A DNA stretch of 64,000 nucleotides from NCBI GenBank assembly GCA_023150835.1, contig JAKLKB010000003.1, positions 1 to 64,000 on the forward strand, in the 5' to 3' direction. The notes under the pieces were generated by a model. That model saw only the letters and a list, made by a program, of their open reading frames with translations. It had not been told where the DNA came from and searched no databases. Of the stretch, positions 26,795 to 35,044 are shown in pieces. The stretch's first letter is position 1. Every line of letters starts with the position of its first letter. The translations under genes and the position numbers were made by a program. The stretch comes from Myxococcota bacterium. Lineage in GTDB: Bacteria; Myxococcota_C; UBA6777.

Positions 26795-26976
26795 AGGACT
26801 TACGCGGTGGGGTTTGTTTGGTGGGGTTTTACCCCACGCCCCACAAGGGAGCCCGGCTCCCTTGACCCCGCATTGGCGAAGAGATCACAGGTTTTTCAAC
26901 CAGACGACCCTGTCGCTTGAGCTTGTACGAACACGGCTTTTTTGGGCAACTGCGTAAGTCCTATCCTATATCGAGG
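26795..26976 (-). repeat. R2 element with both R1-type termini
   Basis: Flanked by ATAGAGGACTTACGCGGT at the left and GCAACTGCGTAAGTCCTAT at the right, with the R2 core in minus orientation between (GGGGTTTTACCCC, CCCTTGACCCCGCATTGG, CTGTCGCTTGAGC). It lies between the PARP start and the zinc-ribbon paralogs; the remaining sequence of this 457-base gap holds no gene. Confidence 0.88.
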
Positions 26977-27140
26977 ATGACGTCAGCCCCACCAAAAGAA
27001 AAGGTCGATGCAGGCATCTTTTGGCGAATTACCCCTTGCGCTGCTCCGCCAATTTACGCAAGATTCAAACCCACCAAACGCCACTCCGAGAGAACCCAAA
27101 AGTCTACGCAATCCCCTCACTCCAAGCAAAGGAACCCACC

Positions 27141-27920
27141 ATGCAGATATCTTGTCCTAGCTGCAAAAATCCCGTGATGTTCGAAGATATCAATCACAAA
27201 AAACGAATCGCCAAATGCGCTTCTTGTCACGAAGTCTTTCGTTTTTCTGAAGATGACCTCACCACCACAAACTCCTCACACAAAGCCAACGAATTAGACA
27301 CTCCAGACGCCCAAGAAACAAAAGAGGAAAGTCACACAAAAGCCCCTCCAAGATCCGCCGATCCCTCTCAAGAACCCGCATTATTCGCCCTTCCTTCAGG
27401 CGTAACGCTCCAACGCGACGAGCAACAACTGCGCATCCACTGGCGTTGGTATACACCCGTGGCCTATCTCATGGTGTTCATCGGCATCGCTTGGAATGTC
27501 TCCCTGCTCTCGATGATCTGGAAAACATTCAGCGGTGATTTCATTGCTGAAGTCGTTCCGTGTTTTTTTCTTGTCTTTGGTTTCGGCCTAATCTACGCTG
27601 GCATCGTATTCCTCGTCAACGAAACCACGATCAGCGTCCAACACAAAACACTCTCCATCCGCCATACTCCTTTGCCTTGGTCGGGAAATCGTACCTTTTC
27701 TGTTGATGATCTCGAACAATTCTTCTGCAAACAACACATCTGCCGTAAAAAACGCGAAACATCGGTGGGCTACGGACTTTATGCCATCTCACGCAACGGA
27801 AAACAAATCGAGATCCTCAATGGCATCGAAGATCCCGAAAAAGTATGGTTCATCGAGCGAATTCTCGAAGAGCACCTTGGCATCGCCGATCAAAGAGTAT
27901 TCGGCGAATACAAGGGCTAA
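27141..27920 (+). CDS. zinc-ribbon membrane protein, paralog 1
   Basis: A 259-residue protein. The N-terminus is an MJ0042-like zinc ribbon (CPSC at 5-8 and CASC near 29-32, followed by EVFRFSEDD). A polar linker leads to VTLQRDEQQLRIHWRW, two membrane helices (about 108-130 and 140-165), and a C-terminal domain with ISVQHKTLSIRHTPLPW and ERILEEHLGIADQ that looks PH-like. Two close paralogs follow. The function is unknown; the layout suggests a cytoplasmic zinc sensor tethered to the inner membrane. ATG at 27141 is fixed by AAAGGA upstream and by the shared MQISCP start in all copies. Confidence 0.8.
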   Translation: MQISCPSCKNPVMFEDINHKKRIAKCASCHEVFRFSEDDLTTTNSSHKANELDTPDAQETKEESHTKAPPRSADPSQEPALFALPSGVTLQRDEQQLRIHWRWYTPVAYLMVFIGIAWNVSLLSMIWKTFSGDFIAEVVPCFFLVFGFGLIYAGIVFLVNETTISVQHKTLSIRHTPLPWSGNRTFSVDDLEQFFCKQHICRKKRETSVGYGLYAISRNGKQIEILNGIEDPEKVWFIERILEEHLGIADQRVFGEYKG

Positions 27921-28216
27921 TACGAGATCCGCCTGTTGAGTGATCGTAAAAACGTAGGGGCAGCCCCCTGTGGCTGCCCAAGGATAGGGCGTCTGGGCGC
28001 TATCCTTCGAGCACAGATCACTCGGATTTCGTATCAGAGGGTGTTTGCGAAATAGCGATATCTTTTGGACTGGTACACAGAAACATCGGAGGAATGGACG
28101 TCTTGTGATGTCCCCTCTTATACGAAATCCGCCCGTTGAGTTATCGTAAAAATGTAGGGGCAGACAGGTGTGGCTGCCCAACCATCGGGCGGTTCGCGAA
28201 CCGCCCCTACATCATG
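27919..28216. repeat. two R3 elements between paralogs 1 and 2
   Basis: Copy one (27919-28040) opens TACGAGATCCGCCTGTTGAGTG and closes AGATCACTCGGATTTCGTA, so it too has inverted ends, with GTAGGGGCAGCC-GGCTGCCC inside. Copy two (28120-28216) starts TACGAAATCCGCCCGTTGAG and switches into the GGGCGGTTCGCGAACCGCCC hairpin of R1. That makes it a chimera of two repeat families. Confidence 0.85.
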
Positions 28217-28282
28217 CGATCATACATGACGCGGAGATATCGCGTTCAGATCTCGCTATGTTAGACACCCTCTAACCGATAT

Positions 28283-28337
28283 CACGCTCGCATCGCCGAT
28301 CAAAAAGTATTCGGCGAATACAAGCGCCGATCGGCTC
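28283..28337 (+). pseudogene. remnant of a paralog 3' end
   Basis: CATCGCCGATCAAAAAGTAT and the following TCGGCGAATACAAG copy the last 40 bases of paralog 1 almost exactly. They lie 60 bases upstream of paralog 2 with no reading frame before them. It looks like the stump of a further tandem copy lost by recombination or repeat insertion. Confidence 0.75.
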
Positions 28338-28397
28338 GACATCGAAAAAGAAACCCCCAAAGGACGAAGCAACCCACTCCAAGCAAAGGAATCCACC

Positions 28398-29243
28398 ATG
28401 CATCTCTCTTGTCCTAGTTGCAAAAATACCGTGATATCCGAAGATATCAACATCAACAAAATGATCGCCAAATGTGCTTCTTGCCAAGCCGTCTTTCGTT
28501 TTTCCGAAGACGACCTCGCCACCGCAAGCTCCCAACATAACACCAACGACCAAGAAGCCCCCATCAAGGAAGAAAGCACGGGTAGAGAACACAGTACAGA
28601 CTCGAATGACCCATCCCAAAAACGCCCCCAAGAACCCATGGTTGGGTTGTTTTGGTTGTCAGGCTTGATCGACTTATTTCAAAAATACCTCCAAGAGCCC
28701 GCCCAACCCGACGTCCTCGCAGGCGTAACGTTCCAACGTGACGAGCAACACCTGCGCATCCACTGGCGTTGGTTTCGGCCTGCCGCTTACTTCGTGGCGG
28801 GCGTTAGCTTGTTTGTGAACCTTTTCTTGATCTCTTGGATGAGAAACGTTGTGGGGAGTGGTTTGGGGGAAATCCTGTTTTCGTTACCTTTTTGTGTGGC
28901 GGGCGGGGGCCTTATCTTCTTGACCCTCGCTCTCTTCCTCAACGAAACCACCGTGACCGTCCAACACGGAAAACTCTCCATCCGCCACGCCCCGTTGCCT
29001 TGGTGGGGCAATCGCACCCTTCCCATCGAGGATCTCGAACAACTCTTCTGCAAAAAAAATCTCACACACAGCAAAGACGGTAAAACAGGCTTCTACGAAC
29101 TTCACGCCATCTTGCGCAACGGACAACAGATCACTCTACTTCAATACCACGAAGAACCCGAAAAAGTCTTATTCATCGAACAACTTCTCGAAGAACACCT
29201 CGGCATCGTCGATCAACCTGTACTCGGCGAATACAAGGGCTGA
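28398..29243 (+). CDS. zinc-ribbon membrane protein, paralog 2
   Basis: A 281-residue paralog of the protein encoded at 27141. It keeps the zinc ribbon (CPSC, CASC), the QAVFRFSEDD block, VTFQRDEQHLRIHWRW, two membrane helices and the C-terminal PLPWWGNRTLPIEDLEQLF and EQLLEEHLGIVDQ motifs. The linker is about 20 residues longer than in paralog 1. It ends eight bases before the open frame leading to paralog 3. The start is set by AAAGGA nine bases upstream and the conserved MHLSCPSC. Confidence 0.8.
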   Translation: MHLSCPSCKNTVISEDININKMIAKCASCQAVFRFSEDDLATASSQHNTNDQEAPIKEESTGREHSTDSNDPSQKRPQEPMVGLFWLSGLIDLFQKYLQEPAQPDVLAGVTFQRDEQHLRIHWRWFRPAAYFVAGVSLFVNLFLISWMRNVVGSGLGEILFSLPFCVAGGGLIFLTLALFLNETTVTVQHGKLSIRHAPLPWWGNRTLPIEDLEQLFCKKNLTHSKDGKTGFYELHAILRNGQQITLLQYHEEPEKVLFIEQLLEEHLGIVDQPVLGEYKG

Positions 29244-29332
29244 TCGGCTCAATGCCCAGCAGAGACAGTCTAGAACAAACAAAACCCTACATCTCCCGCA
29301 ATTTCCCCTCAATCCAAGCAAAGGAGCCCACC

Positions 29333-30139
29333 ATGCAGATCTTCTGCCCCCACTGCAAAAATCCGATCAATTCTGAAGGCATCAACCTTGACAGGCTGAT
29401 CGCTAAATGTACTTCTTGCCGTGCTGTCTTTCGTTTTTCCGAAGACGAACTCGCCACGACAAGCCCCGAACGCGATGACAACAACCCAAAGCCTACCACG
29501 GCTCAAGACACAGAAGAAAACAGCCTCAGAAAAGGCCCTATCAACCGCCCTCAAAGACGTTCTCCTCGTATCCAAGAGCCGATCCCCCTCGATGTTCCCG
29601 AAGGCATGACGCTGCAACACGACGAACATTCTCTGCGTGTCCGTTGGCGCTGGTTTACGTTTGAAGCGAGCGCTGTCGCGCTTGTTTGCGCGCTCTTCGT
29701 CGGCGCGGCTCTGGCCCTCTACAACGAAACCAAGTCGAGTTACGCGTATGACTCTCTCTGGCCCATTCTGTTCTTAATCCTGTGCTTTCTCGGCGTAAGC
29801 ATGGCCCTTTTGTACTACTCTCTCGCACTTCTCATCAACGCCACCACCCTCACCATCCAAAACGGGCTGTTGTCTATCCAGCACGCCCCTTTGCCTTGGT
29901 GGGGCAACCGCACCCTTCCTGCCGAAGAATTCGAGCAGTTCTACTGCAAACAACGTGTCTCCCGCGGGAAATACCGCCTGTTCTTTACCTACGAACTCCA
30001 CGCCATCTTGCGCAAAAAACAACGAATTAAACTTCTCTCGGGAATAAGTGAGATAGAAAAAGTCTTATTTCTCGAACGACTCATCGAAGATCATCTCGGC
30101 ATTGTCGATCGACCTGTACTCGGTGAATTAGAACCTTGA
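29333..30139 (+). CDS. zinc-ribbon membrane protein, paralog 3
   Basis: A 268-residue third copy with CPHC and CTSC zinc-ribbon pairs, RAVFRFSEDE, MTLQHDEHSLRVRWRW, two membrane helices and the C-terminal APLPWWGNRTLPAEEFEQFY and ERLIEDHLGIVDR. Divergence from paralog 2 is highest in the linker and first membrane helix and lowest in the C-terminal domain. AAAGGAG lies seven bases before the ATG. A fourth copy downstream is broken. Confidence 0.8.
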   Translation: MQIFCPHCKNPINSEGINLDRLIAKCTSCRAVFRFSEDELATTSPERDDNNPKPTTAQDTEENSLRKGPINRPQRRSPRIQEPIPLDVPEGMTLQHDEHSLRVRWRWFTFEASAVALVCALFVGAALALYNETKSSYAYDSLWPILFLILCFLGVSMALLYYSLALLINATTLTIQNGLLSIQHAPLPWWGNRTLPAEEFEQFYCKQRVSRGKYRLFFTYELHAILRKKQRIKLLSGISEIEKVLFLERLIEDHLGIVDRPVLGELEP

Positions 30140-30186
30140 GCGGCAAGCCAAGTTCTACACAAGCTAAAGAAAGCACAGCAGGCACA

Positions 30187-30396
30187 ATGCAACACCTTTG
30201 TCCGATCTGCAAAACTCCCATGCGCCCCAAGATATCAACCCAGAGAAACAAACCGCACTTTTCCTAACGGCAACCAGACGGCACTCTTGGAAGGGGCGGA
30301 CGATCCTCAAATGATCCATTTCGTGAAATCGGTACTCGACGAACATCTCGATATCACCGATACGCCCGCACCCGACGAACACAAGGGCCGATCAAC
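30187..30396 (+). pseudogene. fourth zinc-ribbon paralog, internally deleted
   Basis: The ATG at 30187 opens MQHLCPICKTPMRPKI, a recognisable zinc-ribbon start, but the frame stops after 26 codons. The following DNA, in another frame, encodes NGNQTALLEGADDPQMIHFV and DEHLDIT, matching the paralog C-terminus (RNGKQIEILNGIEDPEKV and EEHLGIA). Everything between, including the second zinc pair and both membrane helices, is missing, so the copy was destroyed by a deletion of roughly 550 bases. Confidence 0.82.
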
Positions 30397-30540
30397 CCAA
30401 CGCTCGTTTGAATTGGACGATCGCTCCCGCGCCTCTTGCCAAGTTCACGTTTCGGCCTATGCTCAAACACCAACACGCGAAAGGCCGCGTTGACAAGAAG
30501 ACAACAGCTTCTTGCCAACGTCGCCTTTCCACATAATTAC

Positions 30541-30664
30541 CGATAGGACTTACGCAGTTGAAAAGGGAAACCCTGAGATATCAGAACGTTGTAGGGGCGG
30601 TTTGCGAACCGCCCACGCCCGAACATGGGCCTTTTTCGTATCGAACTGCGTAAGTCCTATACCG
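30541..30664 (+). repeat. R1 MITE-like element, copy 3
   Basis: CGATAGGACTTACGCAGTTG at the left and AACTGCGTAAGTCCTATACCG at the right enclose the R1 core with GGGGCGGTTTGCGAACCGCC. It ends 24 bases before the beta-CASP start codon, so the promoter of that gene must lie within or upstream of the element. Confidence 0.9.
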
Positions 30665-30687
30665 ATAAAAATAAAGGAAACGATCGG

Positions 30688-33531
30688 ATGAAACTGACTT
30701 TTTTGGGCGGTGCAGACGAAGTGGGAGCTTCTTGTACGCTGGTGGAGATCGCAGGAAAGCGGATCTTGGTGGATTGCGGCATCCGTATGAATCCACGTGA
30801 TGGCGATAGCCTACCGTGGCTTGCGCCGATCCAAGAGGGCGGTGGATTGGACGCGATCATCCTGACTCATGCGCACATGGATCACCTTGGCGCGATGCCG
30901 ATTATCCACCAAAGCTATCCCAACGTGCCGATTTATATGACTCCTCCGACGGTTGCCCTTTCGCAGATCCTTTTGCTCGACTCGCTCAAGATCATGCAAG
31001 GCAACTACGAGCGCGAAGGCGATATCCCCTTGTATCCGCCAAATGCCGCCGAAGGACTCTTGCAACAAGCGCGTCCCGTACACATGAAACAAGAGCTTCG
31101 GCTTTTTGATGGGAAACTGTCCGTCTTTTTCTTTCCTGCGGGCCATATCCTCGGAGCAGCCTGTGTCTACCTCGTTTCCAAAGAAGGCTCGATCTTGATG
31201 GGCGGCGATATCTCTTGCACCGACCAACTCACCATCCCCGGCCTCGAACTCCCCAAGATCCGCCCCGATGTTGTCGTCATGGAGTCCACTTACGGGGGAC
31301 GTTTGCACGCCAACCGCAAGGCCGAAGAAACACGCATCATCCAGCAAGTCCAAAAAGTCCTCGAACAAAAAGGAGCCATCCTCTTTCCCGCTTTTGCCAT
31401 CGGACGGGCGCAAGAGGTGATCTTGATCTTGTCGCGTGCGATGGAAAAAAAGCAGATCCCCGAAGCACCGATCTTTATCGACGGTATGGTCAAGCAAGTC
31501 TGCGGCATCTACCGCTCTTTCCCCGAATACTTGACCTCGTGGATGAAAAAGCGCACCGAGCGGCTCAGCGATCCCTTCTTCTTTGAAAAAGGTGCGGCGA
31601 TCCCCGTCTATTCGCCCCAAGAGCGCGAAAAAGCCGCCAAGCTCCGTCCTGCGATCTTTGTCTCTAGTTCAGGGATGCTCACAGGCGGTCCAAGCCCCTT
31701 TTACGCAAGCGAACTCGCCGAACACGAAAACTGCTGGATCGGCATCACAGGCTACCAAGACGAAGAAGCCCCGGGCCGTCGTATCCAAGAAGTCTTCAGC
31801 GCAGGAGGCGGCGAACTCGACCTGTACGGAAAGCGCGTCAAACTTCGCTGTGGCGTCGGCACATACGGACTCAGCGCACACGCAGATACCTCGCAGATCG
31901 TTTCTGTGCTCCATGCCCTCGCACCCCGCGAGATCTTCTTGGTTCACGGAGATGAAAAGGCCCGTGAAGCCCTTCAAACGGCCTTGATCCAAGCAGGAAC
32001 CGAAAACGTCCACCTCCCCCACATCGGCGAAGAAAACGAACTCAAGGGGACGGCAGGGGGATATCTTTGGCGAGAACGCCGCCAACATCACCCTGCCTAC
32101 AAAGCTGCCGCCGAAAAAGCCCGTACAGGCCGCGATGCCGAGATCGAGTCAGGACCGCTCACCCACGCCAGTCTACTCCCACTCTCCACCCTCTTGCTCC
32201 AACGCGACGGCGCAAACCGCGCTTACACCGCAACCGAAGCGATGGAAGCATGGGGCTACCCTCCCGCCGCCATCACCAAAGCCGAAGTCGAGCGCATCAA
32301 CGAACTCTTGCGCGCCCCCGACGCTCCCTTCCGCGCTGACCGCAGCAACAAATACCTCTTCCGTGTCCGCGTCTTCCAAAACGACCCGCGCACCGCCATC
32401 GACAAAGCCAACGAAGCCTTCGATCACCTCGAACAAGCCCAAGCCCCCTCAAAAACCACGCTCCCCAAACCTTCACAAAACGCCGATCCATCGGCATCAC
32501 ACGAAACCATCTCCCAACGCCACACCCCTCCAACTGTCCGCCTCCCCCACAACAAGCGCAAAACCACCGCCCCCGCATCCCCCCTAGACATCGACCAATC
32601 CGACGATCTCCCCTCCAAACCTCTCCCCCAAGCCCGCGTGCTTCAAATCGTCGACGAACTCTTCCCGCCCCAAACCACCCTCTACAAACGCAGCATCACA
32701 CCCGGTCTTGATTGCATCACCCTCGCCTTTCACTTCCCACACACCGCCCAGCGCGTCTACCAAACCCAACTCCAACAACTCCGCGATCGCACCCGTTGGG
32801 CTGTCCAACTCCGTCCCCAACCCCACCTCCAAGCCCTCCAAGAAAAAGCCCTCGAACTCCTTGCGGGCCGATGGACTTTCGAGGGATCGATCCCTGTCCA
32901 CCTCGATCGCCTTGCGATCGTCTTGCCGATTACTGTACTCCCCGAACAACACGAAGACTTCGCCGCCATCCAACGCCAATTCACCCAAGAAACGGGCTTT
33001 TCTCTCGAAGCCAAAGACTACGTTGGACTTCTCCCACCTTCTCTTTCACCCACCTCTCTTTCTCACGAAGAACAACTCCACGGACTCCCCCAGTCCTCGG
33101 GCGCGATCCGTCTGGCGGTCGCCCAAAAAATGGAGATCAACGCCGCCTACCAGCACATCCGCGATACCTTTGCCTCCTTGCCACACAAACCCTACAAGAT
33201 CGGTCTAAAAGGAGGAACCTTTATCGAACTCGCCTTTGTTACTCCCAAAGTCGGCGCATTGTACCGAAATAAACTGGATCAAATTCAAGAAGAGATCGGT
33301 CGCATCATCCGTATTTATCCCCAAGCCAATCAGCACGAACTCAAAGGGCTTGCGCGACGCTTGCTTCCTGCTCCTTGGAACACCTTTCTCGCCAAAGAAC
33401 CCCAATACACGCACGGTCAAGACGTGATCCGTGTCGTCATGACTAGCGCCCCGCCTACCGAGATCCAAACCCTTGCCCAAAAACAATTTTACGAACAGAC
33501 GCTTTTTAAGTTAATCTTCTCCCTACGCTAA
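30688..33531 (+). CDS. beta-CASP metallo-beta-lactamase nuclease with long C-terminal extension
   Basis: A 947-residue protein. Residues 1-480 are a CPSF73-like beta-CASP ribonuclease: HAHMDH at 61-66 (metal site), GGDIS, ESTYGG, FAIGRAQE, SSSGMLTGGP and SAHADTSQI (the beta-CASP motifs), with HGDE near the end. The remaining 465 residues are unusual: a region with RADRSNKYLFRVRVFQ, a Pro/Thr-rich linker (about 600-650), and a C-terminal part with two stretches alike in pattern (around 680-760 and 860-940), which suggests a duplicated domain. Typical family members end near 450-550 residues. ATG at 30688 has AAAGGAA upstream. The RNA substrate is unknown. Confidence 0.87.
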   Translation: MKLTFLGGADEVGASCTLVEIAGKRILVDCGIRMNPRDGDSLPWLAPIQEGGGLDAIILTHAHMDHLGAMPIIHQSYPNVPIYMTPPTVALSQILLLDSLKIMQGNYEREGDIPLYPPNAAEGLLQQARPVHMKQELRLFDGKLSVFFFPAGHILGAACVYLVSKEGSILMGGDISCTDQLTIPGLELPKIRPDVVVMESTYGGRLHANRKAEETRIIQQVQKVLEQKGAILFPAFAIGRAQEVILILSRAMEKKQIPEAPIFIDGMVKQVCGIYRSFPEYLTSWMKKRTERLSDPFFFEKGAAIPVYSPQEREKAAKLRPAIFVSSSGMLTGGPSPFYASELAEHENCWIGITGYQDEEAPGRRIQEVFSAGGGELDLYGKRVKLRCGVGTYGLSAHADTSQIVSVLHALAPREIFLVHGDEKAREALQTALIQAGTENVHLPHIGEENELKGTAGGYLWRERRQHHPAYKAAAEKARTGRDAEIESGPLTHASLLPLSTLLLQRDGANRAYTATEAMEAWGYPPAAITKAEVERINELLRAPDAPFRADRSNKYLFRVRVFQNDPRTAIDKANEAFDHLEQAQAPSKTTLPKPSQNADPSASHETISQRHTPPTVRLPHNKRKTTAPASPLDIDQSDDLPSKPLPQARVLQIVDELFPPQTTLYKRSITPGLDCITLAFHFPHTAQRVYQTQLQQLRDRTRWAVQLRPQPHLQALQEKALELLAGRWTFEGSIPVHLDRLAIVLPITVLPEQHEDFAAIQRQFTQETGFSLEAKDYVGLLPPSLSPTSLSHEEQLHGLPQSSGAIRLAVAQKMEINAAYQHIRDTFASLPHKPYKIGLKGGTFIELAFVTPKVGALYRNKLDQIQEEIGRIIRIYPQANQHELKGLARRLLPAPWNTFLAKEPQYTHGQDVIRVVMTSAPPTEIQTLAQKQFYEQTLFKLIFSLR

Positions 33532-33554
33532 AAGCAGCCGACACGACAGCAGCG

Positions 33555-33625
33555 AGTCGCTGACAAAACCCCCGTGTTCGCGAGGCTTCAAGCGGAGCCA
33601 TCCTTTTATCCAACTGCGTCGATTT
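33555..33625 (+). repeat. partial R2 element
   Basis: Only the R2 blocks CCCGTGTTCGCGAGGCTTCAA and TCCAACTGCGTCGA are present, between the beta-CASP gene and the glycosyltransferase gene. It is a decayed copy. Confidence 0.65.
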
Positions 33626-33643
33626 TGAGAGGGAGAAACCACA

Positions 33644-34843
33644 ATGCGAATTTTGTATGGCGTCGTCGGCGAAGGCATGGGCCACGCCACCCGTAGCAAG
33701 GTGGCTTTGACACACCTACTCTCCAAAGGACACGATATCGAGGTCGTGGTCTCGGGCAAAGCACACAAGTTTCTCCAAGATAGTTTCGCACAACACCCGC
33801 GCATCCGCATCCGTGAGATCCAAGGACTCACACTCGCCTTTCGGGAAAATGAGATGGATCTCGGTGGAACCGTCCTCGAAAACCTACTCAAAGCCCCCAG
33901 TAGCCTGCTGCACAACAGCCTCACCTACCTTGAGATGCAGTTCGACGGCTTCCAACCACAGGCCGTCATCAGCGACTTTGAGTCATGGGCCTACCTCTAC
34001 GCCGCCAACCACATGATCCCTTTTATCGGCATCGACAACCAACAAGTCATCAACCGTTGCGCTCACAACACCTACATCACCAACGACAACAGCCCCGAAT
34101 ACTGGATGACCAAGATCTTTACCAAGGCCAAACTGCCGGGCGCTTACCATTACCTCGCCACCAGCTTTTTCTTCCCACCCGTCAAAAAACCCCGCACCAC
34201 CTTGATCCCGCCGATCTTGCGACCCGAGATCCTCCAAGCCCAACGCGACCCCCACGATCACATCCTTGTCTATCCTTCCGCTGCTCTCCGAGGGCAGATC
34301 GTCCCGATTCTCCGCGATCTTCCCTACAACTTCCGCGTCTACGGTATGCCCGAAGCCAAGCAAGACGGCAACGTCCAACAGCAGCCCTTTTCCCAAACAG
34401 GCTTCATCGAAGACTTTCGCACCGCTCGCGCTGTGATCGCAGGTGGCGGATACTCCATGATGGGCGAAGCTGTCCACCTGCACGTCCCTATGTTTGCCGT
34501 CCCGATCAAAGGCCAGTACGAACAAGAGATCAACGTCCGCTATCTCAAACAGCTCGGTTATGGCGACTGGAGCTTCCAGATCGAACGCGACCGCCTCGCT
34601 CGCTTCCTTGATGATGTCCCTCGCTACACACAAAACCTCCAACGCCGCTACGTCCCCCGCGACAATCAAATGCTCTTTGGCTGCCTCGATGAACTCCTTC
34701 ACGCCATCTCTCTCAACGAACCTCCCCCCGCCACGCTCCAAAGCCCCGCCATGCGCAAATACCAAGGCCCCCTTCTTCCCGAAGAAAAATCAGGCGATAT
34801 CCCTTGGGATGAGATCGCCAACCCCTTGCTCGACACACCCTAA
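33644..34843 (+). CDS. MJ1255/VC2487-type glycosyltransferase
   Basis: A 399-residue GT-B fold protein. The N-terminus MRILYGVVGEGMGHATRS is the signature of the MJ1255/VC2487 family, which resembles UDP-GlcNAc:undecaprenyl-type and MurG-like transferases. The second Rossmann half carries GGGYSMMGEAVHLHVPMFAV and GQYEQEINVRYL, the usual donor nucleotide-sugar site. No signal peptide or membrane helix is seen, so it likely acts at the cytoplasmic face. The start has AGGGAG eight bases upstream. Neither donor nor acceptor sugar can be inferred from context. Confidence 0.85.
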   Translation: MRILYGVVGEGMGHATRSKVALTHLLSKGHDIEVVVSGKAHKFLQDSFAQHPRIRIREIQGLTLAFRENEMDLGGTVLENLLKAPSSLLHNSLTYLEMQFDGFQPQAVISDFESWAYLYAANHMIPFIGIDNQQVINRCAHNTYITNDNSPEYWMTKIFTKAKLPGAYHYLATSFFFPPVKKPRTTLIPPILRPEILQAQRDPHDHILVYPSAALRGQIVPILRDLPYNFRVYGMPEAKQDGNVQQQPFSQTGFIEDFRTARAVIAGGGYSMMGEAVHLHVPMFAVPIKGQYEQEINVRYLKQLGYGDWSFQIERDRLARFLDDVPRYTQNLQRRYVPRDNQMLFGCLDELLHAISLNEPPPATLQSPAMRKYQGPLLPEEKSGDIPWDEIANPLLDTP

Positions 34844-34852
34844 TTCTTCACT

Positions 34853-35040
34853 TCACACAGGACTTTTGCTGTCAAACCCATGCGGTGGGGCGTTGCCCCA
34901 CGCCCCACAAGGGAGCGCGGCTCCCTTGACCCCGTATTGGCTGGACAAGCAGACGTTTTTCAAGCCAACGACGCTGCCGCTTGAACCTCCACGAACACGG
35001 CTTTTTTGGCGGCAAGTGACACTCCTTCACACAGGACGAA
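34853..35040 (-). repeat. R2 element, minus orientation
   Basis: Contains GGGGCGTTGCCCC, CCCTTGACCCCGTATTGG, CGCTGCCGCTTG and CACGGCTTTTTTGG. The flanks TCACACAGGAC occur on both sides (34854 and 35026), which could be a target-site duplication. Confidence 0.75.
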
Positions 35041-35044
35041 CTCC

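Noticed and set aside
33531-33560. Rho-independent terminator after the beta-CASP gene
   Set aside because: A perfect CAGCGA/TCGCTG palindrome is present but has no loop of workable size and no T run after it.
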